From Streptomyces graminofaciens (GTDB taxonomy: Bacteria; Actinomycetota; Actinomycetes; Streptomycetales; Streptomycetaceae): a stretch of DNA of 64,000 bases. The notes under the pieces are model-generated. The model was not told the DNA's origin, did not search any database, and saw only the letters and a program-made list of their open reading frames with translations. Shown here piece by piece: positions 31,558-40,610 of the stretch. Both the position numbers and the translations under genes were made by a program. Location of the stretch: contig NZ_AP018448.1 in assembly GCF_030294945.1 (NCBI RefSeq), positions 3,720,001 to 3,784,000 on the forward strand, given 5' to 3'. Each line of letters opens with the position of its first letter. Within the stretch, counting starts at the first letter, position 1.

Positions 31558-34500
31558 CTATGTGGGGGTGATGCTCACCTCGCTGAATCGCGCGGTGCCG
31601 AGGACCGGTTGGCTGCGGGAGCAGACCACCAGGCCCACGTGGTAGGGGGCGTCACCGAAGCCGGGGATCTCTCCCTCGGCGAGGGGGGTGAAGGTGACAC
31701 CACCGTCTGTGGACACCGCTGCGGCGAAGACGGTCCCGGTCCGCTTCAGCCGCAGCAGCAGGGGCGGTTGGACGGTCGTGGTGCCCGAGAAGGCGGATGC
31801 TCCCGCCACCGTCTTGCGGAGCATCAGCTGAGCAGTGGTCCCGCCGGTGACGATCACCCCGGCGGCCTGGTCGAACGGCGACAGGGACTTCGCCATCAGC
31901 AGGCCCACCCGGTCGGCGGTGGCGCCGGTACGGGAGTCGAGACGGGCGGTGATCTCGCAGTCGCCGTTGACGGTTTGCCGTACGAACTGCCCTGTCATCC
32001 CCTGGTTGTTGACGGTGAGGTCGACTCCGGCGCCCCGGACGACGAAGGTCCCGTCCTCCTCGTACGCGGTGCTGCCGGGGGTGCGGATCGCGACCACGCC
32101 CAGGGTGCCGAAGACGCGGTCGTCGAGGACGGGGTCGCCCAGGTCGCCGTACGTCCAGGGGGTGGGCGGGGGTGTGCCCACGGCGAGGGTGAGGGTGCCG
32201 GTGGTGTCGCCCGCCGCGTTGCCCGCGGTGGTGGTGACGGTGAACTCGCCGGTCCGGGTGGGGGTTCCGGAGATCAGGCCGGTGCGCTCGTCGATGCGCA
32301 GGCCGTCGGGGAGGCCGGTCGCGGTGAACCGTACGGGCTCGTGCGAGGCGCGCAGCAGATGCCGCAACGGCACGCCCTTGTTCGCGAACACCGCTTCGGA
32401 CGAGGTGGGACGGGGTGCGGTGGGCGTCGGCATCTCGGCGGCGGCCGGCTCCGACAGCGGGCCGCGTCCGCCGCTGTTCGTCTTCGCGACGGCGTAGTGG
32501 TACGTCGTGCCGGGGGTGCCGGTGGCGTCCGCGTACCGGATGCGGGTGCCGAAGCCGATCGGGCCGATTCCGGTCGCGATCGTCTCATAACGGCCGTCGG
32601 CGTCGGTGGACCGGAGCACCTTGTAGCGGGCGGAGAGGTCCGGGTCGGTCCAGGCCAGCTCGACCGCGTCGGCACCGGCCCTCGCCCGTAGATCGGTGGC
32701 CCTGCGCGTCGGGCGGGGCGCGCACCAGACCTCGCCCCGGGACGCGGACACCACGCTCACGTGGTCGAAGGCGCCGGTGCCGGTCTCGGCGTACTCCTCG
32801 TCGACGCCCAGGCAGGAGGTGAGGACGAGCCCGGCGTAGGCCGTGCGGCCCAACTCGACCTCGGTGGTGCCGACTTCGGTCCAGTGGACGCCGTCCGGCG
32901 AGATGGCGCCGGTGCAGCGGCGGCCCTTGCGGGTGACTCGCACCCAGTACGGCGCCCGCAGGCGGTAGCCGTCGCCCGCGCCCTCGACGTACGGCGCCTC
33001 AAGCGGGGTCGCCGACTCCGGCAGCTTGCCCAGGTCCGAGATCGGGAAGGCCGCGTCGACGGTGATCGCCCGCTGCTGGGCGGGCGGGACGGGCGTGCTG
33101 CCGGTCGCGGAGACCGACGCCCCGGCCTCCTCCCGAACCGTCCAGACCCCGCTCCATGTGTGCAGCGGCAGCCCCTGGATCAGCATCGAGGCGTGCGCGG
33201 CGTCGGCGTCGAGGGCGGCCCTGAGGGTGACACCGATCTTGGAGTACTGGGAGCTCAGCGGCCACACGATGCGTGCCGTGACCGTGCCGTCTCCGCGCAG
33301 CGGCACATGGGCCGTCCGGTACGTGTCCGCCGTACCGCTCGCCGTCAGCACGAACCGCTCGCCGTCGAAGGCTGCGGAACCCGGGAGCCGCACGTCCCCG
33401 ATGTCACGGCTCGACCAGGGCTCGGGGAGCCCGGCGGCGATTGCGACGACCCCCGAATCGGCGCTGCTGCCGAGGGAGTTGATGGCCGCGACCTTGTAGT
33501 AGTACGTCCGACCGGGGCGTACGCCGGTGTCCGTGTACGTCGGCTTCTCGACGCCGGTGGCGACCTCCTCGTACGGGCCCTCGGGGCGGGTGGAGCGCCG
33601 GACCGTGTACGAAGCGGCCCACGCGGACGGCAGCCAGGCCACGGTGACGGTCCTGTCCTCGCCCGTCGCGGTGACGCCGGCCGGTGCCGTGGGCGCGGTC
33701 GGCGCGGGTGCCTCGGTGTCGGCGAAGGTGAAGGTGCCCCAGCTGGGCAGGTCGTCGTTGCTGCCCTCGACGACGCGGGCGCCGCCCGTGCCGCGGAAGA
33801 CGGCCGCCTCGGTGTACGGGGCATCGAGGCCGCGGACGCCCGCGTAGTGGGCGTAGTACATCTCGTAGGCCGGGGGAAGGGTGCCGCGGACCTTGTCGGA
33901 GACGGTGGTCTTGAGGTACTTGCCGGTGCGGTCGAGGTCGGGGGTGAAGGGGACGTCGTTGCCGAGGTTGTAGCGGGCGGCGTACTCGGCGTTGGCAAGG
34001 ACGCGGTGGTCGTCGTAGCCCCAGAGGTCGACGCCCTGGTTCCAGGCGACCTGGGCGGCGTCGCCCATCAGGCCGACCGCGAGCTGTTCGTGGCCCTGGT
34101 CGCGGCCGGACTCCTGGCCCTGGCCGGAGGCGGTGACGACACGACCCGGGACACTGCCGTTGCCGGCGCCGGCCGCCGCGAAGCGCAGGGCGTCCTCGAA
34201 GAGGGTGGGCTCCTCGCCGAACACGCCGATGGCCAGGATGGTCTGAATGGACGTCAGGTCCCAGTTGCCGTTGGCGTAGAGCATGTATCCGGAGACCGCC
34301 GGATACCAGACGTCCAGGAAGGAGCGCTCGCAGCGGGCGATGTCCGGGTCCGCCCATCCGTCGTAGCCGGTGTGGCGGAGCAACTCGGCGGCGTTGACGA
34401 ACTTGAAGGCCTGGAGACCCGCTCCGAGCGGGCCGTCGGCGCCCGTGATCGTCGTCAGGGACGCCGACCAGGCGTTGAGGATGTCCCGGGCCTTGTCCGC

Positions 34501-34890
34501 GTGGGCCCGGTTGCCCGTCGCGCACCACATCAGGGCGTTCTGGTAGGCGGCGGCCGAGTCGGCGACGGCCTGGTTCTGGAAGTTGGTGGGGCCGCGGCCC
34601 CAGGAGGTGATCTGGCCGGTGTTCTGGATCGTGTACGTGGACTTCGAGCGGGCGTGGGCGGCGAGGGCCAGATAGCCGTCGTGGATCGGCGCCTTCTTGG
34701 CGGCGACCGCGGCCTTCATGCGGTCGAGGTCCCCTTCGGAGTGGAGGAGGCCGGGGTGTCGGAAGGTGAACGCCGCTTCGGCGGCGGCCTGGGCCCGGGC
34801 GGCCGTGGTGGAGGCGGACAGCAGTCCGGCTCCGGCCACGGCCGTGAAGCCCGCCGCGCCGAGGAACGACCGTCGGCTGAGGGGAAGCAC
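31558..34890 (-). CDS. Multidomain secreted polysaccharide lyase (alginate-lyase-like, FN3, sandwich and Ig-like domains)
   Basis: This 1110-aa exported protein starts at the GTG at 34890, which has AGGAGA at good spacing; the same frame is open farther upstream but only as a shadow of the GH28 gene. Order: Tat signal (LSRRSFLGAAG, cleaved near 35), alginate-lyase-like toroid (about 40-400), fibronectin type III (about 425-505), concanavalin-like sandwich (about 510-720), second FN3 (about 735-820), putative Ig domain of the HE-PIG type (about 835-920) and a second sandwich (about 930-1110). The toroid repeats the GRDQGH and YNLGNDVPFT motifs of its paralogue. The accessory domains would hold the enzyme on its polymer. 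The substrate is unproven. Confidence 0.82.
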   Translation of the reverse strand: MLPLSRRSFLGAAGFTAVAGAGLLSASTTAARAQAAAEAAFTFRHPGLLHSEGDLDRMKAAVAAKKAPIHDGYLALAAHARSKSTYTIQNTGQITSWGRGPTNFQNQAVADSAAAYQNALMWCATGNRAHADKARDILNAWSASLTTITGADGPLGAGLQAFKFVNAAELLRHTGYDGWADPDIARCERSFLDVWYPAVSGYMLYANGNWDLTSIQTILAIGVFGEEPTLFEDALRFAAAGAGNGSVPGRVVTASGQGQESGRDQGHEQLAVGLMGDAAQVAWNQGVDLWGYDDHRVLANAEYAARYNLGNDVPFTPDLDRTGKYLKTTVSDKVRGTLPPAYEMYYAHYAGVRGLDAPYTEAAVFRGTGGARVVEGSNDDLPSWGTFTFADTEAPAPTAPTAPAGVTATGEDRTVTVAWLPSAWAASYTVRRSTRPEGPYEEVATGVEKPTYTDTGVRPGRTYYYKVAAINSLGSSADSGVVAIAAGLPEPWSSRDIGDVRLPGSAAFDGERFVLTASGTADTYRTAHVPLRGDGTVTARIVWPLSSQYSKIGVTLRAALDADAAHASMLIQGLPLHTWSGVWTVREEAGASVSATGSTPVPPAQQRAITVDAAFPISDLGKLPESATPLEAPYVEGAGDGYRLRAPYWVRVTRKGRRCTGAISPDGVHWTEVGTTEVELGRTAYAGLVLTSCLGVDEEYAETGTGAFDHVSVVSASRGEVWCAPRPTRRATDLRARAGADAVELAWTDPDLSARYKVLRSTDADGRYETIATGIGPIGFGTRIRYADATGTPGTTYHYAVAKTNSGGRGPLSEPAAAEMPTPTAPRPTSSEAVFANKGVPLRHLLRASHEPVRFTATGLPDGLRIDERTGLISGTPTRTGEFTVTTTAGNAAGDTTGTLTLAVGTPPPTPWTYGDLGDPVLDDRVFGTLGVVAIRTPGSTAYEEDGTFVVRGAGVDLTVNNQGMTGQFVRQTVNGDCEITARLDSRTGATADRVGLLMAKSLSPFDQAAGVIVTGGTTAQLMLRKTVAGASAFSGTTTVQPPLLLRLKRTGTVFAAAVSTDGGVTFTPLAEGEIPGFGDAPYHVGLVVCSRSQPVLGTARFSEVSITPT

Positions 34891-34922
34891 GGGTGTCTCC
34901 TGGTTGTTTCCGTGGTGAGGGG

Positions 34923-36707
34923 TCACGCGTGCGCGACGGTGAGCGTGACGTCCTGCTTCGCGGTGCCCACGCTGTTGGTGGCCGAGATAGTGACCGTGAA
35001 GGAGCCGACGTGGTCCCTGGCGGACCCGGAGACGAGACCGGTTTCGGTGTCGATGACCAGGCCCTTCGGCAGCCCCTCGGCGTCGAACCTCGTCGGCAGC
35101 CCGCTGGCCGTGATCAGGTGATTGAAGACCTGGTGCTTGGTGGCCGTGACCTTGTCCGGGCTGGTGATCTCGGGCGCCGCGTCGGCCGTGGCCTCGGTCG
35201 AGTTCAGGAACCGGGTGTTCAGTACGTGCTCGTTGGCATACGCCGGCATCATGTCCGTGAACTTGTACCAGCCGGGCTTCTTCATCCCGTTGCCGATGAA
35301 CTTGCCGTTGATGACCAGGTTCTGGAACGTGACGTTCTGGATGGCGTGGTCCGCGTCGAAGCCGACCATGACGGACGGGTTGGCGTGCGTCCCCGTGTAC
35401 GTCAGGTTCCGGATGAAGACCCCGTCGATGCCCCGTCCGACGGAGGTGTTGTAGCTCTTGTTGTACATGACCCGCATGTTGATCAGCTGGCCCCAGCGGA
35501 AGTCCTCGACCCGGATGTCCTGGGCTCGGACGTTCTTCAGCAGATTGCTGTCGCCCGGGTTGAGCGCGATGCAGCCCTGGTAGTCCATCTGCGGTTCGCG
35601 GTGGTCGAGGATGTCGATGTTGCTGAAGACGAGGTTCTCGATGGTCTCCGGCTTGTCGGTGTTGCCGTGCGTGCCGACGTTGATGGGGTGCGCGACGTCC
35701 GCCCAGAGGGTGGAGTCGCGGACGGTGATGTTGCGGCAGTCGCCGTAGTACTCCCAGCGGTGGGCGTAGATGGCGATGCAGTCGTCGGAGTTGCGCATCC
35801 AGACGCCGTCGATCAGCACGTCCTCGCTGGAGAAGACGTCGATGCCGTCGCCCCACTGGCCGTGGCTGTAGGAGTGCAGGTTGCGTACGGTGACCTGCTG
35901 GGACTGGCCGACGGTGACGGAGTAGCCGCTGGTCGGGTTGAGCACGAGGATGCCGTCGATCTCGATGTTCTTCGAGTACTCGACGAGGACACCGCTCGGC
36001 GAGTTGTAGAGGACGCCGCGGCCGATCAGCCGGGCGTTCTGCACGTCATGGAACTCGATCCGGGACGTCAGCACCGCCCCACCGGCCAGGTAGACCGTCT
36101 TGCCGCTGGGCACCTTCACCACGTTGTCGGTGGTCTTGTGCAGGCCTGGGCCGAAGTAGATGACGTCCGGGTCGTCCGGGTCGGGGCACTTCGTCTCGAT
36201 CGGGTTGGCGTGCAGTTGGAGGTTGTCGAACTTCTCGCCGTCGATCTCCAGGGAGAGGTTGCGCGGCTCGGTGAGGGTGAAGCTCACGGTGGCGCCGTCG
36301 ACGGTGAACTCCGTGTCGTACGACAGGGGGCGTATCCGCGCGGTGCCGATGGCGCCCTTGGACGAGGTGACGGCGACCTCGACGGTGCCCTTGAAGTCGA
36401 AGGTGGCGACGGAGGAGTTGAAGACGGGACCGCTGCCCGTGTCCGCGTTGATCTGCTTCGCCCGGGCTCGGTAGACGGGCACGGTCTGCCACTCGCCGCC
36501 CGGCGTACGGGCCTTGACGGCGAAGCTCGTGTTGGTCGGGACCCCGCTCGGGATGGGGTACACCACCAGCTTGTCGGCGACTTCGGGGGTGCCGTCGGCT
36601 CTCGCGGTGCCGGCCGTGGCGCCGATCAGGGAGTACGCGGCGGCGGTCGCGCCCGCGGCCTGGAGGAGGGTGCGCCGGGACAGGCCGGAGCCCTGGGCGT
36701 CGTTCAT
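34923..36707 (-). CDS. Tat-exported GH28-like polygalacturonase with Ig-like domain
   Basis: This 594-aa protein has a Tat leader (LSRRTLLQAAG, cleaved near 37), an N-terminal beta domain (about 40-165), a right-handed beta-helix (about 180-500) and a C-terminal Ig-like domain (about 511-594). The acidic catalytic set of GH28 is present at the right spacing: Asp287 in WGDGID and Asp308-Asp309 in NSDDCIAI, 21 residues apart as in fungal polygalacturonases. A histidine follows in VGTHGN. Family GH49 shares this layout and is the main alternative. It is the first gene of a three-gene run with the two lyases. The ATG at 36707 has AAGGA before it. Confidence 0.85.
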   Translation of the reverse strand: MNDAQGSGLSRRTLLQAAGATAAAYSLIGATAGTARADGTPEVADKLVVYPIPSGVPTNTSFAVKARTPGGEWQTVPVYRARAKQINADTGSGPVFNSSVATFDFKGTVEVAVTSSKGAIGTARIRPLSYDTEFTVDGATVSFTLTEPRNLSLEIDGEKFDNLQLHANPIETKCPDPDDPDVIYFGPGLHKTTDNVVKVPSGKTVYLAGGAVLTSRIEFHDVQNARLIGRGVLYNSPSGVLVEYSKNIEIDGILVLNPTSGYSVTVGQSQQVTVRNLHSYSHGQWGDGIDVFSSEDVLIDGVWMRNSDDCIAIYAHRWEYYGDCRNITVRDSTLWADVAHPINVGTHGNTDKPETIENLVFSNIDILDHREPQMDYQGCIALNPGDSNLLKNVRAQDIRVEDFRWGQLINMRVMYNKSYNTSVGRGIDGVFIRNLTYTGTHANPSVMVGFDADHAIQNVTFQNLVINGKFIGNGMKKPGWYKFTDMMPAYANEHVLNTRFLNSTEATADAAPEITSPDKVTATKHQVFNHLITASGLPTRFDAEGLPKGLVIDTETGLVSGSARDHVGSFTVTISATNSVGTAKQDVTLTVAHA

Positions 36708-36739
36708 GAGCACGTTCCTTATGGGAGGCGGGACTCGGG

Positions 36740-36928
36740 GGTGGCGCTGCTTCGTGGAGAGCAGAAGTCGGGGTGCGATGCAGTCGCCCCAGGTCAGGTC
36801 CAGGTGCAGGTGAAGGCGATCACGAAGCTCGCGGACAGCACCGGCCGGGACCGCGGCAGGAAGACCCGCCGGAAGATCGTCGCGTAGCCGCAGTAGCCGA
36901 CGATCGCGGCCTCCTCCGGCTCGCGCGG
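36740..36928 (-). pseudogene. Remnant of a sugar ABC permease (MalG type)
   Basis: No intact gene is present, but the minus strand from about 36928 encodes EEAAIVGYCGYATIFRRVFL, then PRSRPVLSASFVIAFTCTW. This is the EAA loop and following membrane segment of a CUT1 permease, with the DG of the EAA motif damaged. The frame ends at TGA (36794-36796). The homology then resumes in another frame as TWGDCIAPRLLLS, matching the next part of such permeases. The fragment therefore carries a frameshift and is truncated on both sides. It probably represents a lost transporter that once served the adjacent GH28/lyase genes. Confidence 0.75.
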
Positions 36929-37095
36929 CGGCCCGGCCGTGACATCCGGACGCCGATGTCCTGCTGCCCCCGCTCGATCGGCTCCGGGGAGAGGGCGAGG
37001 AATCGGCGGCGGCTCGGGGGAGCACCGGCATGGGTCTGCATCGACGCCTCACCTTCTGCGGCAACAAGCGACAACCGGCCACCGCTGGCGGCAAC

Positions 37096-37103
37096 AACCG
37101 GTT
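37096..37103. promoter_or_regulatory. AACCGGTT palindrome
   Basis: The perfect AACCGGTT core lies in the 853-bp gap between the GH28 gene and the dehydrogenase gene. The related core AACCGTTT occurs twice before the second ABC operon (41.5-41.7 kb). It may be a LacI-type operator, but is short enough to occur by chance. Confidence 0.3.
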
Positions 37104-37162
37104 TCTATCGCGTAACGGGGCAGAGCTTGTTCCTGTCCTCAAACGGCGTCAAGGGTGTCGGC

Positions 37163-37178
37163 GAGTTTTCGAAAACTC
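37163..37178. promoter_or_regulatory. 16-bp perfect palindrome GAGTTTTCGAAAACTC
   Basis: A perfect 16-bp palindrome, strikingly AT-rich for this genome, stands in the 853-bp gap between the divergent GH28 and dehydrogenase genes. Apart from the permease remnant and short palindromes I see nothing else in that gap. Symmetry and composition point to a repressor site, probably for carbon-source control. Confidence 0.6.
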
Positions 37179-37560
37179 CGCACAACTTCCCCTGCGCGGG
37201 AAACACACCCGGCGGTAGCCGGCCAGTGGGGGCGCGGAATCGGTAAATTCCCTGTTCAGCGGCCGAACACAGGGGAACGGGAGACGAATGACCCCGTACG
37301 AGCACGAAGGTTCCGCTCGGCACGCACTTCGACCGGGGAGATCGCGGATGGCCGCCGCTCAGCCCGGGAACCGCTTGTCCGACGATTGACCAGCCCTCCA
37401 CGACAGCCCTACGGTAGAAGACGTTTTCTTAAATCGTTTGCCTCGTCGAGCCCCAAGGCCTGTCGTCGCCCGGTGCGGCGAGAGGGCGTGCATGGCGCCG
37501 TGCGGCAGACGGGAATTCGACGACAGCCCCAGCCCTGCCCCTCATCGCTCCAGGAGAGTC

Positions 37561-38574
37561 ATGCCCAGCGCCCAGCCGCCGCGAGCCGTGTTCGCCATGG
37601 ATCCGGTGCATCTGCCCCTGTTGTTCCCGCCGTCGCTGATGGCGCGGCTGCGGCAGGTGGCCGAGCTCGACCCCGCGCTCGTCGTCACGGACTTCGCCGA
37701 ACCCGCCGCCGCCTCGGCGCTGGCCGATGCCGAGGTCCTGATCACCGGCTGGGGCTGCCCGCATCTCGACGCGGAGGTGCTGGCGGCGGCACCCCGGCTG
37801 CGTACCGTGCTGCACGCCGCAGGTTCCGTGCGCACGCTGGTCGGCGAGGCCCTGTGGCAGCGGGGGGTCACGGTCTCCAGCGCGGTGGCCGGCAACGCGC
37901 TGCCGGTCGCGGAGTACACCCTGGCGATGATCCTGCTCGCCGGGAAGGACGTCTTCGCCCACCGCGAGCGTTTCCGGCAGACGCACACCTACCCCTCCCC
38001 CGCCGAGACCGCGACCACCGGCAACGTGGGCCGCCGGGTCGGGATCATCGGCGCCTCCCGCGTGGGCCGGCGCCTGCTGGAGCTGCTGCGCCCCTTCGAC
38101 CTGGACGTTTCCCTCTACGACCCGTACGTCGACGCCGCCGTAGCCGCCGAGCTGGGCGCCCGGTCGACGGGCCTGGAGGACCTGTTGCGCGGCAGCGACA
38201 TCGTGAGCCTGCACGCCCCGGACATCCCGGAGACGTACCGCATGCTCGACCGCGGCCGACTCGCCCTCATCAAGGACGGCGGCGTACTGATCAACACCTC
38301 GCGCGGGGCGCTGGTCGACCCCGGGGCGCTCACCGACGAGCTGCTCTCGGGCCGCCTGACCGCGATCCTGGACGTCACCGAGCCCGAGCCCCTGCCGATC
38401 GGTTCCCCCCTCTACAACCTGCCCAACGTCTTCCTCACCCCGCACATCGCGGGCTCCCTCGGCAACGAGCTGGAACGCCTCGGCGCCACGGTCGTGGAGG
38501 AACTGGAACGCCTGGGCGCGGGACTGGCGCCGGCTCACGAGGTGCGTCATACGGATCTGGCTCGGGTGGCCTGA
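37561..38574 (+). CDS. D-isomer-specific 2-hydroxyacid dehydrogenase
   Basis: This 337-aa NAD(P)-dependent oxidoreductase should interconvert a 2-hydroxyacid and a 2-oxoacid in the cytosol. The Rossmann motif reads GIIGASRVGRRL (161-172). Catalytic residues are in place: Arg248 in NTSRGALVD, a glutamate in DVTEPEPL (274) and His295 in TPHIAG. The ATG at 37561 follows CAGGAGAG. Its position beside pectin- and uronate-degrading genes suggests catabolism of a uronate-derived acid, but the substrate cannot be read from the sequence. Confidence 0.9.
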   Translation: MPSAQPPRAVFAMDPVHLPLLFPPSLMARLRQVAELDPALVVTDFAEPAAASALADAEVLITGWGCPHLDAEVLAAAPRLRTVLHAAGSVRTLVGEALWQRGVTVSSAVAGNALPVAEYTLAMILLAGKDVFAHRERFRQTHTYPSPAETATTGNVGRRVGIIGASRVGRRLLELLRPFDLDVSLYDPYVDAAVAAELGARSTGLEDLLRGSDIVSLHAPDIPETYRMLDRGRLALIKDGGVLINTSRGALVDPGALTDELLSGRLTAILDVTEPEPLPIGSPLYNLPNVFLTPHIAGSLGNELERLGATVVEELERLGAGLAPAHEVRHTDLARVA

Positions 38575-38654
38575 GCTGTACCGCGGGCGCGCCCCCCGGA
38601 GACAGATGAGTCGGCGTTCGCCGCGGGGAGGGCCGGCCGTGGTACGGGCACGCG

Positions 38655-39926
38655 TCATGGTGGCTGAACACGGCGGGCCAGCTTGCGGCCCCACGCATGG
38701 CCCGGCGCTTCGATGTAACGGTGGGTGAGCAGGCACAAGGGCAGCAGCACGGCGAAGAAGGCCACTTCGAGCACGAGGTCGTCCCGCCGCCACCGGCCGA
38801 TCGAGCCGTCGATCACCGTCAGCAGCACCGGGTGCACCAGGTAGACCGAGTAGCTGATCGTTCCCAGCCCGGTCAGTCCGCGAGGCATGTGCCGACGGCG
38901 CGCCGCCATCCCGGCACCGAAGGTGAGCACGGCCAGCAGGAAGGCCACGATCCAGCCGCGCCGTGTGAAATGGTCCCCGTCGCCGTACCGGTACGCGCTA
39001 GCCACGGCGCAGGCGACCACGACGACGGCTGTGCCCGCCGCATGCCACCACGTGATCTGACGGTGTTCGGCCCGGTGGACGGCGGTGCCGAGGAACATCA
39101 CGGCGAGGATCACCAGGCCCTCCCACATGGGGACCGTGCCGTTGAGCGGGACCAGGACGAGCGCCAGCACGCCGCCCGACAGGCCGCCGAACACCCGGAG
39201 TGCGGGCGACGTGGAGCTCGCACAGCAGATGGCGACCACCATGGCGACCGAGGCCGATGCGATCAGCGTGCCGGTCCCGACCCTGCCCGAGAGTGCGGAG
39301 GCCGGCAGCACGACCCCTATCGTCACGCTCACGGCGGCGAGCACGGCGAGGGTGACGGCGACCGCTGCCGACCGCTGGTGGAGGCGGACCGTGAAGAGAG
39401 CGACGACCAGCAGGTAGAAGGCCATCTCGTACGAGAGCGTCCACAGGACGAGCAGGAGACTGGGCGTCCCCAGCAGCTCCTGCAGCATGGTGACGTGGGC
39501 GACGGCCACTGCTCCGACGCTCTGCCCCTCGAAGTCACGACGCTCCGCGACACCCCACAGATCGAGGGCGAGGACCATGGTGACGACGGCCGCCCACAGC
39601 GGGTGGACGCGGAAGATCCGCCCGATCCAGAACGTCCGGACGCAGCCCCGGCGTTCCAGTGACGCGGGGATGATGTAGCCGCTCACCAGGAAGAACACCA
39701 TGATGCCGTACCGGCTGGTGTTGAAGTGCGGCATCAGCTCGCGCCGAAATTCCGCCATGAAGGTGTACGACGAGTGGTCGAACACCACGACGAGTGCCGC
39801 GATGCCGCGCAACGCGTCCAGCCAACCCATCCGCGACGGACCAGCCAGGGCGGATGCCATGGGTAATGACTTACGTGCGGAGAGTGACCACATCAGGGAT
39901 GCGTGTACGAGGGGTGGGGGTTTCAT
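38655..39926 (-). CDS. Membrane acyltransferase (acyltransferase family 3)
   Basis: This protein of up to 423 aa has about ten predicted membrane helices and matches the OafA/YrhL-type acyltransferase family, which O-acylates surface polysaccharides, antibiotics or lipids. The conserved opening WLDALRGIAALVVVFDHSSY carries the family Arg and His. SYSVYLVHPVLL near the C-terminus is also diagnostic. Starts at 39926 or at either of two in-frame ATGs 11-22 codons later are possible; the membrane core begins after all of them. It is not obviously linked to its neighbours. Confidence 0.85.
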   Translation of the reverse strand: MKPPPLVHASLMWSLSARKSLPMASALAGPSRMGWLDALRGIAALVVVFDHSSYTFMAEFRRELMPHFNTSRYGIMVFFLVSGYIIPASLERRGCVRTFWIGRIFRVHPLWAAVVTMVLALDLWGVAERRDFEGQSVGAVAVAHVTMLQELLGTPSLLLVLWTLSYEMAFYLLVVALFTVRLHQRSAAVAVTLAVLAAVSVTIGVVLPASALSGRVGTGTLIASASVAMVVAICCASSTSPALRVFGGLSGGVLALVLVPLNGTVPMWEGLVILAVMFLGTAVHRAEHRQITWWHAAGTAVVVVACAVASAYRYGDGDHFTRRGWIVAFLLAVLTFGAGMAARRRHMPRGLTGLGTISYSVYLVHPVLLTVIDGSIGRWRRDDLVLEVAFFAVLLPLCLLTHRYIEAPGHAWGRKLARRVQPP

Positions 39927-39998
39927 CGGGTGGGTCCAGTCCTCTGCGGTGAGGCCGCGGGCGATACAGGTGTCGTCGTGCCGGGCTCCGGCGCGCCC

Positions 39999-40610
39999 TC
40001 AGTCGTCCGGCAGGGTGACCTTCCTCGGAACGCAGGGCTCGGCCTCGCTCTTGGTCTTGTAGAACTCGACCGCTCGCGGCCGGGAGTCGCCCCTGGTGTT
40101 CTCGAAAGCAAGCACATTGCCCCGGCGCAGGGTGACGTCCCAGCGCGCCTCCATCGGGATGATGGGTACGACGTTGCCCTGCTCATCGACCGCCGGTAAC
40201 GCGGAGGTGACCTCGCTCCGGTCGCAGACGTAGCCGGGAGCGAGCACGTCGATGGTCACCTCAATGCCCCACGGGCGGACCTCCTTCGCCAGTTCACGCT
40301 GGTCCGCCACACCGATGTCCTGGCCTTTGCCGGTGAGCCGGACGCTGCCGTCGCCGTTGCGCTCCACCGCGTACGCCTTCGAGTCGGCCGGTGCGCCGGG
40401 CACGGCCACCGCGGCCAGCCAGGCCGCCGCACAGGCCGTCGCGACGACGGCGATCCGTCGTGGAGTGAGCAGAGCGGACAGACCGCGTACGGAAGCCTTC
40501 GCCCGGCCCTCGCCCGATCCGGCGCCGGCCGCCTCGGCCTCCGCCTCGCGCAGCTCGATCTCCCTCTTCAGCCCGTCCAGCAACCGGTCCTCGAACCTCC
40601 CCGCGCTCAT
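39999..40610 (-). CDS. Single-pass membrane protein coupled to ECF sigma gene, putative anti-sigma factor
   Basis: This 203-aa protein starts at an ATG overlapping the stop codon of the sigma gene (ATGA). The N-terminal 45 residues are cytoplasmic and charged (FEDRLLDGLKREIELREAEA). One membrane helix lies at about 50-70 and an extracytoplasmic domain follows with two cysteines (GYVCDRSEV and EPCVPRK). Coupling and topology are those of an anti-sigma factor, but the zinc motif HxxxCxxC is absent and I do not recognise the family. A sensor or accessory protein is possible. Confidence 0.75.
   Translation of the reverse strand: MSAGRFEDRLLDGLKREIELREAEAEAAGAGSGEGRAKASVRGLSALLTPRRIAVVATACAAAWLAAVAVPGAPADSKAYAVERNGDGSVRLTGKGQDIGVADQRELAKEVRPWGIEVTIDVLAPGYVCDRSEVTSALPAVDEQGNVVPIIPMEARWDVTLRRGNVLAFENTRGDSRPRAVEFYKTKSEAEPCVPRKVTLPDD

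Noticed and set aside
31558..35856. A 1432-codon open frame on the minus strand extending beyond the multidomain lyase
   Set aside because: The part above 34890 is out of frame with and inside the GH28 gene and has biased Arg/Pro/Gly composition. A GTG with a good ribosome-binding site and Tat leader marks the true start at 34890.
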